A DNA stretch of 64,000 nucleotides. It comes from Bradyrhizobium sp. Ce-3. Lineage in GTDB: Bacteria; Pseudomonadota; Alphaproteobacteria; Rhizobiales; Xanthobacteraceae. How positions within the stretch are numbered: position 1 is the stretch's first letter; every line of letters starts with the position of its first letter. The stretch spans positions 372,001 through 436,000 of the forward strand of contig NZ_BQUV01000004.1 in assembly GCF_022835695.1 (NCBI RefSeq), written 5' to 3'. Below are positions 27,241 through 36,001 of the stretch, in pieces. The notes under the pieces were generated by a model. That model was not told the origin of the DNA. It saw nothing but the letters and a program-made list of their open reading frames with translations, and did no database searches. The position numbers and the translations under genes are program-made.

Positions 27241-27518
27241 GATTCCTAGCCCTTTCTTTTCTGCAGCCGGTGGAACCGCCCCGGAGACGCAGGGATGCGC
27301 CCCAAGAAAGGCTGCCGGCGCCCGCGGCCCCCGCGGCGGCAGAAAACCGCTATTCCCCACCCCAAAATGCGGAACAGCAGTCCAGAATCGTTCTATTGGC
27401 ACCCTTGCCGGACGAGCGCAAGCCCGCTATCGGCTCGCACACGTGCAATGCACGAAATCCGCGCCGAGCGATGTTTTATTGAGACAATTTCATCCGGATT
27501 TCACAGGTCGTCCGCACC

Positions 27519-27989
27519 ATGCAGATCGCGCTGTTCCAGCCCGACATCCCCCAGAATACAGGGACGATTCTGCGCCTCTGCGCCTGCCTGGGTGTGGCAG
27601 CCCATATCATCGAACCGGCGGGATTCGACACCTCGGACCGCAATTTCCGCAGGGCAGGTATGGACTATCTCGACCATGTGCGGTTGAAGCGTCACGACTC
27701 ATGGTCGAAATTCGAGGAATGGCGGGCCGAGGCAGGATGCCGGCTGGTGCTGTTCACGACCAAGGCGGCGAAATCCTATCTTGATTTCGCGTATATGGCC
27801 TCCGATGTGCTGCTGTTCGGGCGCGAAACGGCAGGGGTGACCGACGCCGTGGTGGCGGCTGCCGATGCGCAGCTGGTGATTCCGATCAGGCCGACCATGC
27901 GCTCGCTCAATGTGGCGGTCACGGCGGCCATGGCCGTCGGCGAAGCGCTGCGGCAGACGGGTTCGGGAATTGCCGGTCCGGTAACTTAA
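27519..27989 (+). CDS. trmL: tRNA (cytidine/uridine-34-2'-O)-methyltransferase TrmL
   Basis: 156-residue SPOUT methyltransferase. IALFQPDIPQNTGTILRLCA at the N-terminus, LLFGRETAGV and IPIRPTMRSLNVAVTAAM form the trefoil-knot SAM site. TrmL methylates the wobble ribose of certain leucine tRNAs. The stop lies 10 bp before queE, another tRNA wobble-modification gene, so a tRNA-modification operon trmL-queE-queD is likely. Confidence 0.93.
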   Translation: MQIALFQPDIPQNTGTILRLCACLGVAAHIIEPAGFDTSDRNFRRAGMDYLDHVRLKRHDSWSKFEEWRAEAGCRLVLFTTKAAKSYLDFAYMASDVLLFGRETAGVTDAVVAAADAQLVIPIRPTMRSLNVAVTAAMAVGEALRQTGSGIAGPVT

Positions 27990-27999
27990 GGGATTTTTG

Positions 28000-28632
28000 G
28001 TGAGCTACGCGGTCAAGGAGATATTTCTGACGCTGCAGGGCGAAGGCGCCCATGCGGGCCGGGCCTCCGTGTTCTGCCGGTTTGCCGGCTGCAACCTCTG
28101 GAGCGGCCGCGAACAGGACCGCGCCGGCGCCGTCTGCCGGTTCTGCGACACCGATTTCGTCGGCACCGACGGCACGCTGGGCGGCCGCTATGCCGACGCG
28201 GCCGAGCTCGCCGGCATCATCGCCGCGCAATGGACTGGGGGCGCGGGCGACCGCTACGTGGTGCTGACCGGCGGCGAGCCCCTTCTGCAGGTCGATACGG
28301 CCCTGATCGAGGCCCTGCACGGCCATGGCTTCGCGATCGCGATCGAGACCAACGGCACCATCGCCCCGCCCGATGGGCTCGACTGGATCTGCGTCAGCCC
28401 GAAGGCCGCATCCGAGCTCGTGGTGCGCAAGGGGCACGAGCTCAAGCTGGTCTATCCGCAGCCGGAGAACGCCCCGGAGGATTTTGCCGGGCTCGCCTTC
28501 GAGCGGTTCTCGCTGCAGCCGATGGACGGCCCCGACGTGATCGCGAATACCGAGCTTGCGATCGCCTATTGCCTGAAGCACCCGCAATGGCGCCTCAGCG
28601 TGCAGACGCACAAGACGCTCGGCATTAGATGA
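28000..28632 (+). CDS. queE: 7-carboxy-7-deazaguanine synthase
   Basis: 210 residues from a GTG at 28000; AAGGGA at 27988-27993 gives good spacing. Radical-SAM enzyme of queuosine synthesis. The [4Fe-4S] motif is the CX14CX2C variant (GCNLWSG through CRFCDTDF) seen in several proteobacterial QueE proteins instead of CX3CX2C. VVLTGGEPLLQ and AIETNGT follow. It turns 6-carboxytetrahydropterin, the QueD product, into the deazaguanine ring. queD is next, separated by a palindromic repeat. Confidence 0.94.
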   Translation: MSYAVKEIFLTLQGEGAHAGRASVFCRFAGCNLWSGREQDRAGAVCRFCDTDFVGTDGTLGGRYADAAELAGIIAAQWTGGAGDRYVVLTGGEPLLQVDTALIEALHGHGFAIAIETNGTIAPPDGLDWICVSPKAASELVVRKGHELKLVYPQPENAPEDFAGLAFERFSLQPMDGPDVIANTELAIAYCLKHPQWRLSVQTHKTLGIR

Positions 28633-28638
28633 TGGACT

Positions 28639-28690
28639 GGAGCGTTTTCCAGCGAAGTGGATACCGGTTCGCGTCAAGAAAACGCGACCA
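28639..28690. repeat. Palindromic repeat, GCGTTTTC family (family F) inside the que operon
   Basis: GGAGCGTTTTCC on the left and AAGAAAACGCG on the right flank the core GAAGTGGATACCGGTTCGCG. It lies between the queE stop and the queD start, so it would be transcribed. Copies are at 47575-47643 (inverted) and 49098-49155. Confidence 0.8.
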
Positions 28691-28723
28691 AACTAAACTG
28701 ACAGAACTGGATTGTTGAACGAG

Positions 28724-29089
28724 ATGTGGGAATTGACGAAAGCGTTTCGGTTCGAGGCTGCGCATGCGCTGTCCGGAACGACCTTTGGCACCGCCAGCGA
28801 GGAGATTCACGGTCACTCGTTTCGAGCCGAGGTGACGGTTCGCGGCACGCCCGATCCGAAAACCGGGATGGTGATCGATCTCGGCCTGCTCGAACGCGCG
28901 ATGGCCGAGGTGCAGAAGACGCTCGACCACAAGTTCCTCAACAGGATCGAGGCGATCGGGGTTCCGACGCTGGAGAATCTCTCGCGCTTCATCTGGGAGC
29001 GGTTGCAACACGCCGGCAAGCTGACCCGCGTCAGCGTCCATCGCGACAGCTGCAACGAAAGCTGCACCTATTTCGGCCCGCAAGGTTAG
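28724..29089 (+). CDS. queD: 6-carboxytetrahydropterin synthase/PTPS-family protein with Ser at the usual catalytic Cys position
   Basis: 121 residues from the ATG at 28724; TTG codons at 28712 and 28715 are alternatives. Zinc-binding His14 (EAAHAL) and the HGH pair (EIHGHSF) are present. In E. coli QueD the catalytic Cys lies four residues before HGH (CxxxHGH). Here that position is Ser, with Glu at the next two (ASEEIHGH). Later elements [15 protein letters not shown] and [11 protein letters not shown] are normal. Linkage to queE argues for QueD; the altered motif leaves a PTPS-III-like or divergent activity open. It is two bases upstream of hemF. Confidence 0.82.
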   Translation: MWELTKAFRFEAAHALSGTTFGTASEEIHGHSFRAEVTVRGTPDPKTGMVIDLGLLERAMAEVQKTLDHKFLNRIEAIGVPTLENLSRFIWERLQHAGKLTRVSVHRDSCNESCTYFGPQG

Positions 29090-29091
29090 TC

Positions 29092-29988
29092 ATGCTGCCA
29101 ACAGACCCCGCCATCATCGAGGACCGCAAGGCGCGTGCGCGCGGCTGGTTCGAGGCACTGCGCAACGATATCTGCGCCGCCTTCGAGAAGCTCGAGGACG
29201 ATGCCCCCGCCGCGCTCTACCCCGGCGCTGCCGGCCGGTTCGTGCGCACCCCCTGGGATCGCACCGACCACACCGGCAAGCCGGGCGGCGGCGGTGTGAT
29301 GTCGATCATGAAGGGCCGCCTGTTCGAGAAGGTCGGCGTGCACTGCTCGACCGTGCATGGCGAGTTCGCCCCCGAATTCCGCGCGCAGATTCCCGGTGCC
29401 GCCGACGACCCACGGTTCTGGGCGTCGGGCATTTCGCTGATCGCGCATCTGCGCAATCCGAACGTGCCCGCCGTGCACATGAACACCCGCTTCGTCGTCA
29501 CCACCAAGGCCTGGTTCGGCGGCGGCGCCGACTTGACGCCGGTGCTGAACCGGCGGCGCACCCAGGACGACCCCGACACGATAGCCTTCCATGCCGCGAT
29601 GAAAGACGCGTGCAGCGGGCCGAACGGCGTCGCCGACTACGACAAGTACAAGAAGTGGTGTGACGACTATTTCTATCTGCCGCACCGCAAGGAAGCCCGC
29701 GGCATCGGCGGCATCTTCTATGACTGGCACGACAGCGGCGACTGGGAGGCCGATCTCGCCTTCACCCAGGACGTCGGGCGCGGCTTCCTGAAAGTCTATC
29801 CCGATCTGGTGCGGCGCAATTTCGAAGCTGCCTGGAGCGCGGAGGATCGCGACGAGCAGCTGGTCCGGCGCGGGCGCTATGTCGAGTTCAACCTGCTCTA
29901 TGATCGCGGCACCATCTTCGGCCTGAAGACCGGCGGCAATGTCGATTCGATCCTGTCGTCGCTGCCGCCGGAGGTGAAATGGCCGTAA
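29092..29988 (+). CDS. hemF: Oxygen-dependent coproporphyrinogen III oxidase
   Basis: 298 residues, normal length. [41 protein letters not shown] and [21 protein letters not shown] are family blocks; the FYLPHR and [14 protein letters not shown] stretches are characteristic. The enzyme performs two O2-dependent decarboxylations in heme synthesis. Start at 29092 is two bases after queD. The HAD gene begins 10 bp before the hemF stop, so queD-hemF-HAD are probably co-transcribed. Confidence 0.96.
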   Translation: MLPTDPAIIEDRKARARGWFEALRNDICAAFEKLEDDAPAALYPGAAGRFVRTPWDRTDHTGKPGGGGVMSIMKGRLFEKVGVHCSTVHGEFAPEFRAQIPGAADDPRFWASGISLIAHLRNPNVPAVHMNTRFVVTTKAWFGGGADLTPVLNRRRTQDDPDTIAFHAAMKDACSGPNGVADYDKYKKWCDDYFYLPHRKEARGIGGIFYDWHDSGDWEADLAFTQDVGRGFLKVYPDLVRRNFEAAWSAEDRDEQLVRRGRYVEFNLLYDRGTIFGLKTGGNVDSILSSLPPEVKWP

Positions 29989-30719
29989 TGAAGCTGCCGC
30001 GCGCGATGCTGATCGACATGGATGACACCATCCTGTCGGCCTATGGACGCCCCGAGATCGCCTGGAACACGATCACCGCCGAATTCGCCGCGGAGCTGGC
30101 TCCCCTGCCCCCGGACGTGGTCGCAACCGCGTTGCTGGCCTACGCACGGCAGTTCTGGTCGACCGCCGAGCCGATCTGGCGGATCAAGCTCGGCGAGGCG
30201 CGGCGGCTCACCGTGAAGGGCGGCTTCGCGGCACTCGCGGCGGCCGGCCATCGCGCGCTGCCCGACGACCTCGCGGACCGCATCGCCGACCGCTTCACCG
30301 CCTATCGCGAGGAAGAGATGTTCGTCTTCCCCGGCGCGCATGAAGCGATCGATGCGTTCAAGACGCTCGGCATCAAGCTCGCGCTGGTCACCAACGGCGC
30401 CGCCGACATGCAGCGCGCCAAGGTCGAGCGCTTCGCGCTCGGGCATCGCTTCGATCACATCCAGATCGAGGGCGAGCACGGCTTCGGCAAGCCGGAGGAG
30501 CGCGCCTATCTGCACGCGATGCAGGCACTCGGCGTCACCGCGTCGGACACCTGGATGATCGGCGACAATCTCGAATGGGAAGTCGTGGCGCCGCAGCGGC
30601 TTGGCATCTATGCGATCTGGATGGACGTGCACGGTGTCGGGCTGCCACCGGGGTCGACCATCAAGCCCGACCGCATCATCCGCTCGCTGAGCGAGCTGGT
30701 TCCTGCGGCGCGCAAATAA
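29979..30719 (+). CDS. HAD-superfamily hydrolase
   Basis: 246 residues. Motif I DMDDT (residues 13-17), motif [10 protein letters not shown], the conserved lysine region GFGKPEER and motif [12 protein letters not shown] show a HAD phosphatase with a helical cap (about 20-95), like YjjG- or GPH-type phosphatases. Substrate unknown. The chosen ATG at 29979 overlaps hemF by 10 bp and is four bases after GGAGG. An ATG at 29988 that overlaps the hemF stop is an alternative. Confidence 0.86.
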   Translation: MAVMKLPRAMLIDMDDTILSAYGRPEIAWNTITAEFAAELAPLPPDVVATALLAYARQFWSTAEPIWRIKLGEARRLTVKGGFAALAAAGHRALPDDLADRIADRFTAYREEEMFVFPGAHEAIDAFKTLGIKLALVTNGAADMQRAKVERFALGHRFDHIQIEGEHGFGKPEERAYLHAMQALGVTASDTWMIGDNLEWEVVAPQRLGIYAIWMDVHGVGLPPGSTIKPDRIIRSLSELVPAARK

Positions 30720-30833
30720 GCCGCAACGGCTGTTTTCCACGTCAATTCCAGCGAGGCTGGCGCCGGCCGTGATTTGACTGTCATCACCGGTCGCTAGCTT
30801 GCCGTCCGCGTCATCCAGCGCGGAGGGAAAATC

Positions 30834-31112
30834 ATGGAACTGAAACCAGGCGATGTCGTCATGCTGAAGTCCGGCGGCCATCCGATCACGGTGGTGGAAG
30901 TCGAAGAAGACAAGGTCGAGTGCCTGTGGATGGGAACGGACGGCGACCTGTTTCGCGAAACCCTGCCGCTTGTCGCGCTCGAGTCGACCGAAATCGATCC
31001 GGAAGACGATGAAGAGGAAGACGACGAGGACGAAGACGACGACGAGGAAGAAGAGGACGACGAAGACGAGGACGACGACGGCGACCGCAAGAAGAAGCGC
31101 AAGGCGGCGTGA
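30834..31112 (+). CDS. DUF2158 (YodC-like) protein with long acidic tail
   Basis: 92 residues. The N-terminal half (MELKPGDVVMLKSGGHPITV, then VECLWMG) is a DUF2158/YodC-like SH3-type mini-domain. The second half is almost only Asp and Glu (about 32 residues) and ends with the basic cluster DRKKKRKAA. The tail is encoded by a GA-rich repeat of GAC/GAG/GAA codons that could vary in length. A GGAGGGAAAATC site precedes the ATG. Function unknown. Confidence 0.78.
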   Translation: MELKPGDVVMLKSGGHPITVVEVEEDKVECLWMGTDGDLFRETLPLVALESTEIDPEDDEEEDDEDEDDDEEEEDDEDEDDDGDRKKKRKAA

Positions 31113-31168
31113 GATCTGTTGGTGCGATGCTGCCCGGCAGGTGCCGGCGGCATCGCTTCCGCTTCCCG

Positions 31169-31933
31169 TCAAAATGCGCGCAGCACGTTCGCGATCATCA
31201 CCGCCCCGCCGGTGATCACGGCGGCATCGAGGATCGCGGTGTGGATATGCACCGGCATCCGCTCGACAAAGGCCTTGGCGAGGAACGCGCCGGGAATCGC
31301 GACCAGGCCGATCAGAAGCGCAAGCGCCATCACCTGCGCGGTGATGACGCCGGCCAACCCGAACACCGAAATCTTGACCGCGGCGCTTGTGAGCGAAATC
31401 ACCGCGTCGGTTGCGACCACCGCCGCGCCTTCGAGCCCCGCCGCCATCAACAACGACAGCAGGATGACTCCCGAGCCCGCGGTGCCGCCGACCACGACGC
31501 CATAGCCGACGGCGCCTGCCGCAAGGCCGCGCTCGCCGATCCTGACGCTGTGTTTGCGCAACAGCCGTCTGAGCGGCACGCTCAGGATCAGCATGGTGCC
31601 GATCACCAGCGAGGCGCCGGCGCCGGTCAGCCGCGTATAGCCATAGGCACCGAGTGCGGTAGAGAGCAGCGCCGCCGCGATCACGATGATCGCCTTGCGG
31701 CGGTCGGCAAATCTGACGAAGGCAACGAAGCGGCTGGTGTTGGTGAAGATCGACGAGATCGCAATGATCGGCACCACCGGCTCGGCGCCGACCATCGGCA
31801 CCAGCACCAGCGGCATCAAGGCGCCGGTGCCGTAACCTGCGAGGCCTCCGATCACCGAAGCAAACAGCGCAACCGCTGCGACGAGCAGGATTTGCAGGAG
31901 TGAGATGTCTGCGAAGCCGGTGAGGAAATTCAA
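31169..31933 (-). CDS. TauE/SafE family membrane transporter
   Basis: 254 residues from a TTG at 31933 that overlaps the upstream stop as TTGA; there is no in-frame ATG or GTG nearby. Eight or so membrane helices. The GGLAGYGTGALMPLVLVP stretch and its mirror-like second half (GYGVVVGGTAGSGVILL) are typical of TauE/SafE exporters of sulfite or organosulfonates. Substrate not determined. Last gene of a leftward operon whose junctions all overlap by 4 bp. Confidence 0.86.
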   Translation of the reverse strand: MNFLTGFADISLLQILLVAAVALFASVIGGLAGYGTGALMPLVLVPMVGAEPVVPIIAISSIFTNTSRFVAFVRFADRRKAIIVIAAALLSTALGAYGYTRLTGAGASLVIGTMLILSVPLRRLLRKHSVRIGERGLAAGAVGYGVVVGGTAGSGVILLSLLMAAGLEGAAVVATDAVISLTSAAVKISVFGLAGVITAQVMALALLIGLVAIPGAFLAKAFVERMPVHIHTAILDAAVITGGAVMIANVLRAF

Positions 31934-33186
31934 AGCCGATGGTCGCGGGTGAAACGGGAAACGGTCTGGTCGGCGATGCCAGACAACACCTGCGGATCCA
32001 GCGGGAAATCCGCGGCTAGCCAAGCATCCTCGGCCAAGGTCAGGACATGCCCCAATGCCGGTCCCTCGGCAATCCCGCGCGCGATGAAATCCGACGCCCT
32101 CAACGGAAAGTGAGGGGCGCGCCAGCGCTGCGGCAGCGTGGCGAGCGCACGCCACTGCTCGACATCGCGGCCCGCGCCGGTTCGCGCCCAGGCGAGCAGC
32201 AGCCGGTCGCGATAGGGCTCCTCGTCGAGCCGGTAGAGCCGGCGCTTGGCATGCGCCTCGTCCATGCCGGGCAGACGCCACCAGCGATGGCCCATCGAAT
32301 CGAGCGCCTTGGCCTCGGCGTTGGACAGCCTCAGCCGGCTTGCGATGCGCCGCGCGTCCTCGGTCACGGCGACCGTCAGCGCGGCGAGCCGCCGCATCGC
32401 GCTCGGCGCGAGCCCCATCAGCTGCTCGATCTCAATCATCGCCGCGAACGGCCCGGTATAGGCGACGCCGCCGAACAGCGGCAGCAGCAATCCGCCATCG
32501 CCCATCGCGACCGCCGCGCCGGCGGCGCCACGCGCGATCACGAGCTTGAGCATCTCCATGCGGATGCGCTCCGCCGAAAGACCGGCAAGTCCGGCACGCC
32601 CGCTGATGCAGGCGAGATAGCCGGCACGATCAACCTCACCTGCACCATAGGCGGCGTGGAAACGGAAGAAGCGCAGGATGCGCAGGTAATCCTCGGCAAT
32701 CCGCTGCGCGGGATCGCCGATGAAGCGCACCCGCCTCGCCTCGATGTCGGCGAGGCCGCCGACGTGATCGTGCACGACGCCCGAGGCGTCGACCGACAGG
32801 CCGTTGATGGTGAAGTCGCGCCGCTCGGCGTCGCGCACCCAGTCGCGCCCGAACGCCACCTTGGCCTTGCGGCCATAGGTCTCGGTGTCCTCGCGCAGCG
32901 TCGTCACCTCGAAGGGCTGGCCGTCGACCACCAGGGTCACCGTGCCGTGCTCGATGCCGGTCGGCACGCTCTTGATGACCGCCCGCTTGGCACGGCGGAT
33001 CACCTCCTCCGGCGGTGCCGTGGTGGCGATGTCGATGTCGGCGATCGGAATCCGCATCAAGGCGTTGCGCACGGCGCCGCCGATCACCCGCGCCTCCTCG
33101 CCGTCGGCATTGAGCAGGCCGAGCACGCGCGCCGCCGGCCCCGAAGCGAGCCATGGCGCGTCGGACAACAGGCGCACCTCGCTCAT
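31930..33186 (-). CDS. cca: CCA tRNA nucleotidyltransferase / polyA polymerase-type enzyme
   Basis: 418 residues. The nucleotidyltransferase core has VIGGAVRNALMRIPIADIDIAT, with the metal-binding Asp pair (DID). RRDFTINGLS and EDYLRILRFFRFHA mark the neck and base-recognition region. A class II enzyme adding CCA to tRNA 3' ends is most likely; PcnB-type activity cannot be separated by eye. It overlaps both neighbours by 4 bp. Confidence 0.93.
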   Translation of the reverse strand: MSEVRLLSDAPWLASGPAARVLGLLNADGEEARVIGGAVRNALMRIPIADIDIATTAPPEEVIRRAKRAVIKSVPTGIEHGTVTLVVDGQPFEVTTLREDTETYGRKAKVAFGRDWVRDAERRDFTINGLSVDASGVVHDHVGGLADIEARRVRFIGDPAQRIAEDYLRILRFFRFHAAYGAGEVDRAGYLACISGRAGLAGLSAERIRMEMLKLVIARGAAGAAVAMGDGGLLLPLFGGVAYTGPFAAMIEIEQLMGLAPSAMRRLAALTVAVTEDARRIASRLRLSNAEAKALDSMGHRWWRLPGMDEAHAKRRLYRLDEEPYRDRLLLAWARTGAGRDVEQWRALATLPQRWRAPHFPLRASDFIARGIAEGPALGHVLTLAEDAWLAADFPLDPQVLSGIADQTVSRFTRDHRL

Positions 33187-33446
33187 CTCTCAGCTCCCGG
33201 CACCAGCCTGCCGTTCTCGATATGGGCGGGGACGTAGGTCGAGTTCGGCGGCGCGCCGGTCAATTCGGCCAGCAGCACGAAACTCACGATGACCATCACC
33301 AGCGCCGCCAGCGTCAGCTTCGCCAGCATGTGGAGCGGCCATGACGCCGGCAGCGTCACGCCGGACCGCGTCGCGATGAGGAAGATGGCATAGACCGCGA
33401 AAGGGACCAGAAAGATTCCGATCTCGGTCAACACCGTGCGGATCAT
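33183..33446 (-). CDS. DUF6111-like small membrane protein
   Basis: 87 residues with two hydrophobic segments: about 7-25 (GIFLVPFAVYAIFLIATRS) and 40-62 (LAKLTLAALVMVIVSFVLL). A short hydrophilic tail contains STYVPAHIENGRLVPG. Function unknown. ATGA overlaps at both ends tie it to the NUDIX and CCA genes, an order I recall from other rhizobial genomes. Confidence 0.78.
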   Translation of the reverse strand: MIRTVLTEIGIFLVPFAVYAIFLIATRSGVTLPASWPLHMLAKLTLAALVMVIVSFVLLAELTGAPPNSTYVPAHIENGRLVPGAER

Positions 33447-34114
33447 GACAGATAGATCCGCTCATACAGCACACGCAGGATGCCCGCGGTCGCGCCCCAG
33501 ATGTAGCGCTCGGCGAACGGCATCGCATAATAGGACCGGTCCATGCCGCGAAATTCCTTGGTGTGGATCTGATGATTCTCCGGATTCATCAGGAAGGCGA
33601 GCGGCACCTCGAACGCATCGACCACCTCGGCCTCGTTGATCTCAAGGGTGAATCCCGGCTTCACCTTGGCGACCGTCGGCAGGATGCGAAAGCCGAACGC
33701 AGTGCCATAGAGGTCGAGATAGCCGACCGGGTCGATGAATTCCCGCTTCAGGCCGACTTCTTCGCAGGCCTCGCGCAGCGCGGCATCGAGCGGCGAGGCG
33801 TCGATGGCGTCGATCTTGCCGCCGGGAAACGAGATCTGGCCGGCATGGCTCGACAGATGGGGCGAACGCTGCGTCAGCAGCACGGTCGGCTCGGGATGAT
33901 CGACCACCGGGATCAGCACCGCGGCCGGCCGCACCGGCTGCTCCTGGGCGACGATCTCGAGCATGCGGTCGTTGCCGGAATCTCCTGTGCGCGGAATGAT
34001 ATGCGGATCGACCAGGCCCGGCGGCACTTCGAAATTGAGCCGCGTGCGGGCCCGCGCGAAGAATTCCGTCGAGCTGATCGTCGCCGGCTTCACCTTCAGC
34101 AACGGCTCGTTCAA
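33443..34114 (-). CDS. NUDIX hydrolase, CoA pyrophosphatase-like
   Basis: 223 residues from a TTG at 34114 that overlaps the upstream stop (TTGA). The Nudix box runs from GGKIDAID through REACEEVGL at about 97-119. LTQRSPHLSSHAGQISFPGG just before it is the UPF0035 signature of CoA and acyl-CoA pyrophosphatases (NudL-type). The role would be turnover of CoA to phosphopantetheine and 3',5'-ADP. It is the second gene of the operon. Confidence 0.9.
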   Translation of the reverse strand: MNEPLLKVKPATISSTEFFARARTRLNFEVPPGLVDPHIIPRTGDSGNDRMLEIVAQEQPVRPAAVLIPVVDHPEPTVLLTQRSPHLSSHAGQISFPGGKIDAIDASPLDAALREACEEVGLKREFIDPVGYLDLYGTAFGFRILPTVAKVKPGFTLEINEAEVVDAFEVPLAFLMNPENHQIHTKEFRGMDRSYYAMPFAERYIWGATAGILRVLYERIYLS

Positions 34115-34767
34115 AGTGCGTCCCTCACCTGGCTGGCGTCGGCCATCGCGAAAAACTCGCCGCCGGACTCGATGCCGAACATCTCCTGACCATCGACCAT
34201 CCGCTGCTCGCCCATGTCAACCAGATCGTAGTAGAGCGCACGGGTCACCTTCGCCCACAGATCGGCGCGGACGTGCAGATAGGGCGTCAATCCGCCGTCT
34301 TCGGCGGCCTCGAATCTGAGCCCGTGGCCTTTCTCGCAATCGACCCAATCGTCGACATTGGTGCGGAACCTGAGCAGCCTGCCGCGCGCGTCTTGCTCGG
34401 TCTGCATTTCCACGGCAAGGAACGGCGCGTCGTCGACGCGGATGCCGACCTTCTCCACCGGTGTCACGAGAAAGTGCTTGCCGTCCTCGCGCTTCAGGAT
34501 CGTGGAGAACAGCCGCACCAGCGCGGGGCGGCCGATCGGCGTTCCCATGTAGAACCAGGTGCCGTCGGTCGCGATTCGCATGTCGAGATCGCCGCAGAAT
34601 GGCGGATTCCACAGGTGAACCGGCGGCAGGCCCTTGCGTCCGGCAGGACCCGATGTCGCAGCTTGATTGGCAGCATGGGTCAACCCTTCGAGGCCCTTGC
34701 CTCCAAGAGGCTTGGTTTCGAGCCCCGTAGTTTCACTGCCGGAATCGCTCTGCCCTTGCTTCGCCAT
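34111..34767 (-). CDS. DUF1285 domain protein
   Basis: 218 residues. After a Gly/Ser-rich, probably disordered N-terminus (1-45) comes VHLWNPPFCGDLDMRIATDG and FYMGTPIGRPALVRLFSTIL, the DUF1285 core. KHFLVTPVEKVGIRVDD and NVDDWVDCEKGHGLRF continue the fold. Function unknown. It is the first gene of the leftward operon. Its promoter region is shared with moxR and contains the inverted repeat at 34824-34854. Confidence 0.85.
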   Translation of the reverse strand: MAKQGQSDSGSETTGLETKPLGGKGLEGLTHAANQAATSGPAGRKGLPPVHLWNPPFCGDLDMRIATDGTWFYMGTPIGRPALVRLFSTILKREDGKHFLVTPVEKVGIRVDDAPFLAVEMQTEQDARGRLLRFRTNVDDWVDCEKGHGLRFEAAEDGGLTPYLHVRADLWAKVTRALYYDLVDMGEQRMVDGQEMFGIESGGEFFAMADASQVRDAL

Positions 34768-34823
34768 TGTTTGCCTTAAAGTTTCCTACCCTCAATCTGG
34801 CACATTTGGTGCACGTATCCTGA

Positions 34824-34854
34824 GATGTGGTCGGGATGTCATTCTCGCCACATC
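34824..34854. promoter_or_regulatory. Inverted repeat in the DUF1285/moxR divergent promoter
   Basis: GATGTGG (34824-34830) and CCACATC (34848-34854) are perfect complements 17 bp apart, between the two divergent operons. The geometry suits a dimeric regulator. No known consensus is recognised. Confidence 0.3.
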
Positions 34855-34996
34855 GTGATGCCGTTCATACCCTGAAATACCGATAAGGTGGGGATAGTTT
34901 AATTCAACGAATACATGGCCTTCGCACAGGTTTAGCATGCGAGCCATGTGGTGACGACGCGGGAATCACACGCATCGTCAAGAAGGAGCGGATCGA

Positions 34997-36001
34997 ATGG
35001 CCGGTGCAGACAGCGTCGAGAAACTGGAGGATGTGATCGTCCGTTCGGCCGAACAGGTCGCGGGCCAGATCAAGGCCGCCAAGGAAGCGGTCTCCACGGT
35101 GATCTTCGGCCAGGACCAGGTGATCGAAAACACCCTGGTGACGATCCTGTCCGGCGGCCACGCGCTGTTGATCGGCGTGCCCGGTCTCGCCAAGACCAAG
35201 CTGGTCGAAACGCTCGGCGTCACGCTCGGGCTCGACGCCAAGCGCATCCAGTTCACGCCCGACCTGATGCCGTCAGACATTCTCGGCGCCGAAGTGCTCG
35301 ACGAGAGTTCGGCCGGCAAGCGTTCGTTCCGCTTCATCTCGGGTCCGGTGTTCGCGCAGCTGTTGATGGCCGACGAGATCAACCGCGCCAGCCCGCGCAC
35401 CCAGTCGGCGCTGCTGCAAGCCATGCAGGAGCAGCACATCACCATTGCCGGCGCGCGGCATGACCTGCCGAAGCCGTTCCACGTGCTCGCGACGCAGAAT
35501 CCGCTCGAGCAGGAAGGCACCTATCCGCTGCCCGAAGCACAGCTCGATCGCTTCCTGATGGAAATCGACGTCGATTATCCCGATCGCGACGCCGAGCGGC
35601 GCATCCTGTTCGAAACCACCGGCGCCGAAGAGGCAACGGCCAAGCCGTCGATGGACGCGGAGACGCTGCTGTCGGCGCAGCGCCTGGTGCGGCGGCTGCC
35701 GGTCGGCGATTCCGTGGTCGAGGCGATCCTGACGCTGGTGCGCGCGGCGCGCCCCGGCACCGAGGGCGGCGAGGCCGGCAAGCTGATCGCCTGGGGACCG
35801 GGTCCCCGCGCCAGCCAGTCGCTGATGCTCGCGGTCCGCGCCCGTGCACTGCTCGACGGCAGGCTCGCGCCGTCGATCGACGACGTGCTCGATCTCGCCG
35901 AGCCCGTGCTCAAGCACCGCATGGCGCTGACCTTCTCGGCGCGCGCCGAGGGCCGCACCATTCCGGACGTGATCAAGCAGCTGAAGACGCGGATCGGTTG
36001 A
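34997..36001 (+). CDS. moxR: MoxR family AAA ATPase
   Basis: 334 residues. Walker A GVPGLAKTKLVETL, Walker B LLMADEINRASPRTQSALL, sensor region HVLATQNPLEQEGTYPLPEAQ and the lid helices are standard MoxR. These AAA+ chaperones work with adjacent VWA-domain proteins in metal insertion or complex maturation. The stop overlaps the ATG of the DUF58 gene (TGATG), starting a four-gene operon. Confidence 0.93.
   Translation: MAGADSVEKLEDVIVRSAEQVAGQIKAAKEAVSTVIFGQDQVIENTLVTILSGGHALLIGVPGLAKTKLVETLGVTLGLDAKRIQFTPDLMPSDILGAEVLDESSAGKRSFRFISGPVFAQLLMADEINRASPRTQSALLQAMQEQHITIAGARHDLPKPFHVLATQNPLEQEGTYPLPEAQLDRFLMEIDVDYPDRDAERRILFETTGAEEATAKPSMDAETLLSAQRLVRRLPVGDSVVEAILTLVRAARPGTEGGEAGKLIAWGPGPRASQSLMLAVRARALLDGRLAPSIDDVLDLAEPVLKHRMALTFSARAEGRTIPDVIKQLKTRIG

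Noticed and set aside
27241-27518. Possible gene extending the Rieske protein upstream to 27402
   Set aside because: The extension lacks family similarity; the GTG at 27240 yields the standard N-terminus with its Tat motif and a ribosome-binding site.
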